Shown here: piece after piece, positions 27,501 to 39,500 of the stretch
How the letters are laid out: each line of letters begins with the position of its first letter
How positions within the stretch are numbered: the stretch's first letter is position 1
NCBI GenBank assembly: GCA_004352715.1
Contig: SCFE01000028.1
Location: forward strand, 783,424-847,423
Direction of reading: 5' to 3'
Length of the DNA stretch: 64,000 bases
Source: Hofstenia miamia
Taxonomy: Eukaryota; Xenacoelomorpha; Acoela
Notes under the pieces: model-generated
The model's input: the letters and a program-made list of their open reading frames with translations, nothing else
Databases searched by the model: none
What the model was told of the DNA's origin: nothing
Program-made: the position numbers and the translations under genes

Positions 27501-30500
27501 GTCTTTTCAGTCAAAACTACCAGAACCAACTTTTAACATACTATTATCGCGACTAAGGTTGAAAGTATATATTCGAACGTATGATCGCCCGGAGAATGTC
27601 GTATTGTACTCTTGTCATTCATCAAAGCCTAACTAGAGAAATATTTTTTCAACGCTAGCAGCTCAAAAGTGAAGCATTCCAATCATAAAACTAACAAAGA
27701 GAAAATCACATTCTCGTTTTCAGAAAGACAGCATTAGAAGCGAATGCACGCTAGTTTTAGCTTGTTAAGGCATTCAATCATGTTAAGATTGAAAAGCGAT
27801 TATCATGATGGACGTTCGAGTGTTCAAAATTATACACTACAGAAAATGCGAGTGAACAAGCGTTTAACATTTAACATTGAGTTAATGAAAGATTCTAAGA
27901 GAGACGAAACATGATTAGATGTCTCCCGTTAAGTATTCACTGTTAAGGTGTAAACGAATTAATGGGGCACGAATTTGCAGCTTCAAAATATTAAAATTTA
28001 TCGGAATAATTGATAATGAATTTAATAAATTAAGATAAAGGAGATTTTGGTAATATTGGAAGTGTTATTTTTTGTCAAATGATAGTTATGTCTACGCGTT
28101 TTAATTAACATAAGTCATTGTTAAATGAAATGCGTTGCACTAAAGTAAGAATAATAAATGTTGATATCAATTCGTTCGCCTCTTACTTGCACTTCAATTT
28201 ATTAGTCTACAAGTCTTTTAAGACAAGAAATGCATTCAAAAGAAACAAAAAACAACATGTTATTGAGTTCATACTTATACAAATGCTGCATCTATAAAAC
28301 GGATTCAAATCTAATGTATGGCCTTAATTCAACTGAATAAAACTTCAACTCCCAACGAATAGGAACGATTTGAAGGACATCAAGAAGACATGGAATTGCA
28401 GGACACCGAAACAATACAATAGTGTCAAAATCAGGGCAGGCAAAAAAGTGAATATTTTTACAAAAAAGTTTTAAACGATTAAAACAATGTATTTTTTGTT
28501 TTTAGAAATGATGAACGTATAAACATTTATTTTTCATTTCATACACGTAAAAAATCCAAGTTTTACTGTTTTTGCTGTAAAAAACCTGTCATTAAAGTAT
28601 GAATGGGCAAAAACTAAAAATTACTTTCCAAATTCTCCATAAAGTTCTATATAAATTTGAAAAACAAACATTTAAAACAACATTGCAAAAAACAGTTGTT
28701 TTAAACAATTTATGTCTACTCAAACTAGAAGTGTCCAAAAGCCCCAAAATAGCAAACATTAATTTTAGTATTATATTAATTTGTAAGTTATTTAATACTT
28801 ATTATGGAGGGAATAGTTCTATAATTAACGCAAAATAAACGAAGAATATAAAAATAGTAATAAAAATAAAACAATGAGGAAAATCCGTAGGAAATTTGGG
28901 ATGAATAATTTGTCCTCGACTAATGAATGGAACAGGTTTCAAGTGATGAGTCACTAATGTACGTTTAAGGAAAATAAATTTAGTGCATGGAAAAATGGAA
29001 AACGTTTGCTTAAAGCGACAAACACTCACAGCTGTTTTCCTGGTGAGTCAGTGGAAAATTTGGTAGACGAGCGTTGGAATATTTGAGGAAGTCAGTACAC
29101 AATCTGACACTCCATTCTCAGAACAAATTTTATTTACATTTGGAAAACAGACAATGCTAATCAGATCCAAGATCATAACACTGAAATGTAATTAAAAAGC
29201 TTAGAAGCCTTTCTAAATAGAGAGATGCAATGTAGAAAAATTATAATTTTTTATTTTTATACATCAATTTATTGAAAGTATTTGAAATTTAACACCACAT
29301 TCTAGTGGATACAACATTGTTATTGCAAAATAAAAATGAGATTTTAGAATTAATAACAAATGAATATTTGTTGATCAAAGCACTGACCTAGTATTATTTG
29401 GATACAACAAGGTCAAAATCGCTGACTTCTGACTAACAGTGAAGTTGACAGAATCTTAAATTTTAATCCTAAACAGCCCAGGGATATTTAAACAATTTAA
29501 AAGGATCCCATAAAAAATTTTAAATGCTTATAGCTCAAAAACTATTAAAGCTATGCTGACCACGCTATAGAAGAGAGTCTCTTTCTTTTTCGCTATAAAT
29601 CCGCAACCCGACTGTCCCATCCACCTCTGACTTTGCGCAAGACACGCCTCAGTGGGTTTGGAACATCTTTGCACAGATCCATATGCTCAAAATATTATAA
29701 ATACATGAAAATTAAGTAAGAAAAGAATTGCAATCTTTCTAAAAATTTGAAATTTTCAAAGAAAACTTGTTAATTTTTTCAACAACCTCAGCCACAGGAA
29801 TCCACTTTAATAGAAAATTTCCCCAATAGACCTACTCGTATTAACACATGGGCCAACTGGGAAATGGCCTAGGGTAGAAATTTTCAAAGAAAACTTAATT
29901 TTTTCAACAACCTCAGCCACAGGAATCCACTTTAATAGAAAATTTCAAAAGCGCATTAAAGTATGTTCCCCAATAGACCTACTCGTATTAACACATGGGC
30001 CAATTGGGAAATGGCCCAGGGTCCCACGCTTTAGGGGGCCTGCATGTAAATGACAAATTGGCTTCCAAACATTTTTTGCAGCTGTTAGAATTTATATATC
30101 ACAACTTTATAGTAAAATTACCACTAAAATATTTCATTGAGAATTATTTGAAAAACAATGTTAATTTTAAAGTTATTCTAAAATTAGCAAAAACTTTCAC
30201 AAGTAAAATTCATTTAGATTATAAACATACATGTATATGAAAGCTAAAAAAATAGGACTTGGTTTTTCGTAAATGAAGAATTACCCCAAAAAAATTTGAT
30301 ATATTGAATGTTTGGCACAATTTAATTCATTCTTTGAAGCTCATTTATCTCACTTAGGGAACATTGAAAAGCCAGTGTTTCATATTTATTTTCTACAATA
30401 TATAATATATTCATTTGTACAATTGTACAGTATTAAATATTAAAACAATCAAGGCCTACTAAATTTAGTAGACCCTGAAACAATAAAATTCTCTAGTATT

Positions 30501-33500
30501 AACACAGATTCAAAACAAGATACATGTATATATCGTTGTGATAAATTAACCTTTATTATGCGTTACCACGCTTTAGGGGGCCTGCATGTAAATGACAAAT
30601 TGGCTTCCAAACTTTTTTGCAGCTGTTAGAATTTATATATCACAACTTTATAGTAAAATTACCACTAAAATAATTCATTGAGAATTATTTGAAAAACAAT
30701 GTTAATTTTAAGTTATTCTAAAATTAACAAAAAAACTTTTACATGTAAAATTCATTTAGATTATAAACATACATGTATATGAAAGCTAAAAAATAGGACT
30801 TGGTTTTTTGTAAATGAAGAATTAGCCCAAAAAAATTTGATATATTGAATGTTTGGCACAATTTGATTCATTCTTTGAAGCTCATTTATCTCATTTAGGG
30901 AACATTGAAAAGCCAGTGTTTCATATTTATTTTCTACAATATATAATATATTCATTTGTCCAATTGTACAGTATTAAATATTAAAACAATCAGGGCCTAC
31001 TAAATTTAGTAGGCCCTGAAACAATAAAATTCTCCAGTATTAACACAGATTCAAAACATCATACATGTATATATCGTTGTGATAAATTAACCTTTATTAT
31101 GTGTAAACCAGTTATAAATATTTTTGTATTTAAAGTTTTAATTATGATAGAACAAGATTTGATGTTAGAAACGTTATATTCCGTGTTCCCGCACATTGTT
31201 TGAACTTAGTGGGCTTATTTTGTGCAGATGTTGCATCATCTACACATAGGTTGGAACTACTGGTACAAAGCAGTATAGTGAACTGTTGTCAGTGGCGTAC
31301 GCAAAAGGGGACATGGTGGAATGTTCCCAAGTCAGGTTCTCAAAATTTATTTTTATTGGCGAAATAGAAAATTTTGTTTAAAAATATTTGAAAACTGAGC
31401 TTGTGAAATGCATTTTCGGGTTTATTTTTTCAATATTTTCAAAAATTTAGTTTCATTTGGTCACGAATAAGATGTTCCCCACCCCATCTGAAGATTTTGC
31501 GCACTTCCCTGACTGTTGTGAAACCAATTATGTGATGCTCTGCTCAATGTTACGCAACATATCAAGAAATATGTTCAGAATTGACAAAAATGTAAATTAA
31601 ACAAAAGTAACAACACTGAATTCTATTTGAAAATTTTGAAGCAGTATTTCCTTGCATTCTCTGAGATGTATACACTTGTGCGATTTACTGCAACAAGCAA
31701 ATCTTTTAACCTTTCAAAGTATTTTCCAATTTTGATAACTTGGCTTCTGTATGAACACAGTTGCTGACAAGTTTTCTAAATAATGACTTTGCATTTTGAA
31801 TATTTAAATTTTTAATACTGATAAAGAACGATTTTTTCTATTTAAAAAAGTAAGAAAAATTTTAATGCCTGCCATTAGCATAACTTGGCTTCTGTTTGTA
31901 CACAGTTGCTGACAAGTTTTCTAAATAATGATTTGCATTTTGAATATTTAAATTGTTAATATGGATAAAGAACGATTTTTTCTATTTAAAAAAGTAAGAA
32001 AAATTTTAATGTCTACCATATAAATACCTACTCAATCAAAAAGTTATTGATTTTACAACATGCTTTTCTTATGCGATAGCAACGATACTAGTAAGTACCA
32101 TAGCTATTTTTCCGATTAAAAATGACAACAAGAACAAAAACATCCTGATATAGAAAATGAAAAGTTATTTGTAGAAAAGGAGCAATTTTGAGTTGGAAGT
32201 ATTTTTTGGATTTTTAAGTTAGTAAGACGTGAAAAAGCTATAATCTAAATACTAAATTTAGAATTATGTATAAAATAGTAGAAGCAGCAACATATGTAAA
32301 TGAAAATAAGCATCACTTATACTTCTCTCATGTGGATGACTTAACTACAAAATTAATTAACCTTTCAAAGTATTTTTCCAATTTTGATAACTTGGCTTCT
32401 GTTTGGACACAGTTGCTGACAAGTTTTCTAAATAATGATTTGCATTTTGAATATTTAAATTGTTAATATGGATAAAGAACGATTTTTTCTATTTAAAAAA
32501 GTAAGAAAAATTTTAATGTCTACCATATAAATACCTACAATAAAAATTATGAAATTTTTTCTCTACTGGCTATTGACTCTCATATAATCATGGAAAATTT
32601 TTAATGTGCAAAATTGGAAAAAAGTACTCTAATAAGAAACAAATCGTATTAATTGAAATGAATAAATAGAAAAAAGCTGTTGCATTCTTTATTGATATCT
32701 TAATATAAATTATGATATATGAAATTAATTTATCTAATGCCATGCTTATATATACACATTCGTTGATTATGTGGATAGAATTAATCATTAAATATTTTTT
32801 AGAAAATCATTATTATATTTAAGTTTATTCTGAGGAGGGGCCTTGCAAAGCTTTAATCCGGCTCTGACATATATCCAAAGTTGCTAATAGACTTGGAGAC
32901 AACTCTTTGTAAATGTGAAAAAAACGGTTTGTCCTTTGAAACGCATGTCAGACTGTTTAAGGTTAATGTACCACTCAAAATTATTTCGACCAAACTCCTT
33001 ATATTTTGTTAAAAGACCAAACTGATCATTGATGTATGAAATCATAATTTTTAAAAACAATTTTGACAAGTTGTTTAGGGAACTGGTCCAAATTTAATAC
33101 GCAAACAAGTGAAACTGCAACCGGAAACAACAAGTTTAGCTCTAAATTTCTGCATGAGAAATTTTTTCTCTACTGGCTATTGACTCTCATATAATCATGG
33201 AAAATTTTTAATGTGCAAAATTGGAAAAAAGTACTCTAATAAGAAACAAATCGTATTAATTGCAATGAATAAATAGAACAAAGCTGTTGCATTCTTTATT
33301 GATATCTTAATATAAATTATGATATATGAAATTAATTTATCTAATGCCATGCTTATATATACACATTCGTTGATTATGTGGATAGAATTAATCATTAAAT
33401 ATTTTTTAGAAAATCATTATTATATTGCAAAGCTTTAATCCGGCTCTGACATACAGGGTCCCGCAGGTAAATTGGGACTTTTTTATGTTCATTGAAATTT

Positions 33501-36500
33501 CCTGATTTAAAGGATATAAGAGACAAATGATCATTTTAACATTTATTTTTGTGATCTATACGATTTATTGTACATAATCATTCTATATGATCACCCTTTG
33601 CTTTAATAATTTTGGAGATTCTCTGGCGAAACGTTGAACAACTCCTCTTCACTTCATTGGCATCAAGATCATGGAATGCTCTTTGAATGGATGTCTTTAG
33701 GGAGTTAATATTAGGGTGAGGCTTAGTGTTAGACCTTCCTTCAATCACGCTGAACAGCCAATAGTCACACACATTCAGGTCTGGTGAGCNGTCACGAATA
33801 AGATGTTCCCCACCCCATCTGAAGATTCTGCGCACTTCCCTGACTGTTGTGAAACCAATTATGTGATGCTCTGCTCAATGTTACGCAACATATCAAGAAA
33901 TATGTTCAGAATTGACAAAAATGTAAATTAAACAAAAGTAACAACACTGAATTCTATTTGAAAATTTTGAAGCAGTATTTCCTTGCATTCTCTGAGATGT
34001 ATACACTTGTGCGATTTACTGCAACAAGCAAATCTTCTCAATCAAAAAGTTATGCGATAGCGACGATACTAGTAAGTACCATAGCTATTTTTCCGATTAA
34101 AAATGACAACAAGAACAAAAACCTCCTGATATAGAAAATGAAAATTTATTTGTAGAAAAGGAGCAATTTTGAGTTAGAAGTATTTTTGGATTTTTAAGTT
34201 AGTAAGACGTGAAAAAGCTATAATCTAAATACTAAATTTAGAATTATGTATAAAATAGTAGAAGCAGCAACATATGTAAATGAAAATAAGCATCACTTAT
34301 ACTTCTCTCATGTGGATGACTTAACTACAAAATTAATTAACCTTTCAAAGTATTTTTCAAATTTTGATAACTTGGCTTCTGTATGAACACAGTTGCTGAC
34401 AAGTTTTCTAAATAATGACTTTGCATTTTGAATATTTAAATTTTTAATACTGATAAAGAACGATTTTTTCTATTTAAAAAAGTAAGAAAAATTTTAATGC
34501 CTACCATATAAATACCTACAATATAAATTATAAATTTTTTCTCTACTGGCTATTGACTCTCATATAATCATGGAAAATTTTTAATGTGCAAAATTGGAAA
34601 AAAGTACTATAATAAGAAACAAATCGTATTAATTGCAATGAATAAATAGAACAAAGCTGTTGCATTCTTTATTGATATCTTAATATAAATTATGATATAT
34701 GAAATTAATTTATCTAATGCCATGCTTATGTATACACATTCGTTGATTATGTGGATAGAATTAATCATTAAATATTTTTTAGAAAATCATTATTATATTG
34801 CAAAGCTTTAATCCGGCTCTGACCCATATCAATACCCCGAATTTCCAAAGTTGCTAATAGACTTGGAGAAAATTCTTTGTAAATGTGAAAAAACGGTTTG
34901 TCCTTTGAAACAAATGTCAGAATGTGTAAGGTTAATATTATTTCAACTAAACTTTCCTTATATTTTGGTAAAAAACCAAACTGATAATTGATGTATGAAA
35001 TCAGAATTTTTAAAAACAAATTTTACAAGTTGTTTAGGGAAGTGGTCCAAATTTAATACGCAAACAAGTGAAACTGCAACCGGAAACCACAAGTTTAGCT
35101 CTAAATTTCTGCATACACTTAATATATGTATTTGCATAGATATATTTAAGGAAATGTGCAGAACCCAATTGTGTCAAAGTTATTTGTAATAACCTTGAAC
35201 CATTAACATTTATTCCAAATTAATTCTTAATGCACGTTAAATATTTGGGTGACGGTTATGTTAAGGCAAAACGCATTTGTAAACCGTGTCCCATTTTCAC
35301 TTGTTAACACATTGAATTTAGACCACTTCCCTTATCTTTTACTAATGCAGTTTGATGCAGATTAAGAAATTCTGAGATGGAGAAGCAGTAATAGCAAACA
35401 TGCTGTAACATATGAAGTGGATGTCCTTGGCAATGACCACTAATAAAGAATAGATGCGTCGTCATCTTCTTGTTTGAATTTACGAAGCAGTAAAAATACG
35501 TCTATAATACTGTTTAGAGTTACAGTATTAGCCCCACAAATCCCCATGAAAAACGTGGGAAGAGATTTCATCCTCACACCCAACCAAACCCACCCTCGAA
35601 GACCATAGGGATCCCCATGGATTTCCACCCACTTCTCTCAAACAGACTCAAATGTAAATTTCAAAACAAAAGATGCCCAATATATAATGAACTAAGAAAA
35701 TTACAATCAATTTATTCAGAGAATTGCAGTGTACGACATGGATAAATCGGGGTTTTCAAGAGGCTAGTGACAAAAAGAGAAACTTACGCTTCTACTATTG
35801 CAAACTATCACAATAATGAAGAATAAAAAATATAAGACTTACATCTATGAAAGAAACGGGATCATCTGCTTTCCTGGATTGATTCTTCGCCTCAATGTCG
35901 GCAGTACTGCTGGCAATTGTATTCATATCTGGTTTGCCCTTCTGTTTGGACTAAACAAAGGGTAAAGAGAAACGGGCTTGATCTATTAAATCAAAATTGT
36001 TCAAAGAGTTGTTGAAAACCCATTAACGGATTAATTCGTGTAGTTCATGCTCGAATGATTGCAATACGGTACAGAAATTTTACCGTTGGCTAAGCTACTA
36101 GCTGCTGCCAACGGTAGATAAAGAAAAATTTTCCAGGAAGTGGCACTAGGAACTTAGTAATCTGGCCTCAAGTTAGGAAAGGGTTGCAGATAAAACTAGG
36201 GCATATTTCAGTAAAACTAGGATGGCTATTAACCAGTGAATGTTGTGAATGCCATAGAACTTAAAAATAATTCAGATGTAAAATGTCCAATTTTAGTTTA
36301 TACATTTCACATTACTTTTACACTCAAATTCAATTTACGTTTTACAGTTCGTTTATTTTAATTGCAAACTTCGAACAAAGCTAAGATTTTTTCTAGCAAA
36401 CGGAAAAACAGATGAAGTGATTTTGGCCTAAAGGGCGTAAAATTAAATGGGGGTGGGTGAGAATTCTCGCCCAGCAGTTTTGAGTCGAAATTTTCACTCA

Positions 36501-39500
36501 AAGTTAAACTATGTAGACTTTAGATATGATTCACAACTGAACAATGCTTAGTTTTCTAACGAACAAGAAATAATATCGCGGGTTTCAGGTATTTCACATG
36601 TACAACTTAATGCAACCGAGGCAAAAAAACAACTTATTTTCAATGCAGAGCTAAAAAACACAAGATCTCGGTTACTAAATAACCTTCTGTTCAATAGAAA
36701 ATATTTGTAAAATTAAATCATGCTAAATATTTGCATTGATAAAGTAGTTTCTTCAATGTTTCTAATTGCAAACTAATTGAGTGTAAACAGGCCAAGATAA
36801 AGCAGCTTTCTACAATTTGCAACCGCCAAACCGAAAACTAACTACGACTGGTTTAACTCCAAACACGATTAAACCAAATATTTCGTTACACTCACAAAAT
36901 TATCCCACGTCATCATCAAAACAATAAAATTACCGTTTCCAGCAAAAATTGTGCTTTTAACGAACTATAAATCTGCCATGAAAAGAAATAAATTTTTTAA
37001 GATTACGTTTCATTTTGCAATTACACTAGAGGGAACGGTGCCAATGTCGCATGCTAATCAGTGGGAAAACAGGTTAATTAGTGAGACCCACCAAGAATAG
37101 TAGATCACTATACTTAGAAAGATTGGTAAAAGAAACATTTAAAATGTAATACGTTTTCAACATGTATTTCATCAAATAAATTTATTTAACGCTTCCATGG
37201 AAAAAAGCATCATAAAATACTAAACAATAGTTAAAGAGTATATGTTTACAAATATTTCATTTTTGCGATTATTTCGGAGGAGAATATTTTAATTTTTGTA
37301 AAATAGTTTCACTGTGTTCTTGGAGTGCATAATGAACATTTTAAACAGACAAAGTCTTTTCATTTAAGGTTGACAAGTTGAAGCTGCATTCTGACAATAC
37401 CTCAGATGTTTCAAAAAGGATCATGTATAAATTTCAACCTTAAGCTGTTTCAATATTGGAAACAAAATGTTTTTAGAAGCATTGGTAATTACATGCTAGC
37501 GTTCATTCATATCACTATTTTCATTAAATTTTACAGATTTAACTATTAAGGAAATTTCCAAATAGGCGTAAAACAAAAAACTTACATGAGGAAAAGATTG
37601 AAGCATTGTCCTCTTTCGTATGAACACCAAATTGTCTAAACATCACTTTCACAAAATTCATTAAATTAAACATATTTCAGTTAGTCTAGATGCGCTAACG
37701 CCGAGAAAATTTTTTATTGATTAAATAATTGCTGTTATCGACACAGAATAAAGCACCGTTTACACGATAAGTTTTCCTTTATGCCTTCAACTTATGTAAG
37801 GGACAACTTCTCGTGTAATCTCATATTAGCTCGACATAATTCCTCGTAAGGAACAACTTATGACCTCCTAGCATGTTGGTAAGTCACAAGGGAAAACTTA
37901 TCGTGTAAACGAGAACTACGAATACCTTACAGGTTTTTGCATTTCATATGACATTTGATTGGAGAAAAGCAATTTGAACTTAAAATGGCATTGCTCGCTG
38001 TAACTACCCGTTTAATAAAAAAGACATTGATGTAGTAAACACGAAAAGTGTGTAAGCGAAACTTACCGGGTAGACGTAACTGATATTTAGTAAATCTAAT
38101 AATTGCTCTGAAAATACAGGTAAAGTCATAAGCGAAAACTTATCGTGTAAATGGGTCCTAACGGACCACACGTCACAAATTAGACATGAGAAAAAAAGGA
38201 TGTCAATATAAAAAAATATTTATTATAAATTATGATCTCAAATGAGCAAGTTGCAACAATTGGAGATTAGAGAAAAGTCAATAATAAAATAAAATACTTC
38301 AGTAAAACGTGTTCGCGAAGTGAGAAATAGCTGATTAATCGAGGGAAATAAATAAATTTATAGTTTTATAACAGTTTGCTATTCAGCCGAAAAAAGATTG
38401 TTCGTATATGCCATAAAATATAAATAAATCATATTTAGAAACAACGCATGGGGAACGCAGACCAGACAGTCTTCATAAAGACATTTTATTTAGAAATTAC
38501 TTAAGTTGATGAAATTACTCAGCAAACTTTTAAAATGTCAGGGGCAATTAGTAAAATCTCAAACACAATTTGTGTAGGCAAAGCAGCTGTGAGCAGTAAT
38601 TAGGCCCGGGTATATACTTAGCGTATGGGCGCCCAACCTAACTGATATTTGTAAACGTTTTTACTTCAATAAAATCAACCCACGGTTTTTTTTTGCATAC
38701 AGTTAAATGTATAAAACATAATTTGAGTATTAAACGGAATACCAAACGAAAAAACTATTTCATTAGCAAATAACAAGGGAAATTTCCAAATAGGCGTAAA
38801 ACAAAAAACTTACATGAGGAAAAGATTGAAGCATTGTCCTCTTTCGTATGAACACCAAATTGTCTAAACATCACTTTCACAAAATTCATTAAATTAAACA
38901 TATTTCAGTTAGTCTAGATGCGCTAACGCCAAAAACAAGACTTAACCGTAATACCACAAAACTTTACTTAACTTTAAGGTTAATTGCAATTCTAACGTAC
39001 GTGCATGCATTAACATTCACAATTCTGGATAAAATATCTTCCATGTATTTCTGGGGTTAGATGCTGCCATTGCCACACCGGGACCTCAGGTAAAATAACC
39101 AGAATGTTCCACCTCTCTTTGGGACTATGTTGGTTGTAGTTATACAAATGTAAGCTAATGGAGTTATCGTGAAAATTACGACTAATTTAAGCTCTTGCAA
39201 CCGGATATCGTATATATGTGGATTTTTTGAGATGAATTCAATATATTTAGAAATGAACGATTTATGTTAACAGCGAAGACACCCAAATATTTAAAGTCAT
39301 GTTGCTCAATATGTAGAAATGAATGTGGACGAAATGAAACTTTCTTCTTATTATTTTGATTAATGGGAATAGTAAAGAAAATTCAGTTAAAATTGTATTA
39401 GACTCGCGATTCAACGAGGAAATACCGTTTTATGAGATCGATTTATGCAGGCACACAGCAATGAACGTGAAATTTTGGCTACGAAATGCTAGTAGAAAAA

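Noticed and set aside
29030-29090. Candidate for the missing UBAC1 exon (SNARLPNFPLTHQENS before donor GTGAGT)
   Set aside because: It ends in the right phase, but no acceptor gives phase 0 at its start except one leaving a 10-base exon; the similarity to the expected residues is too thin.
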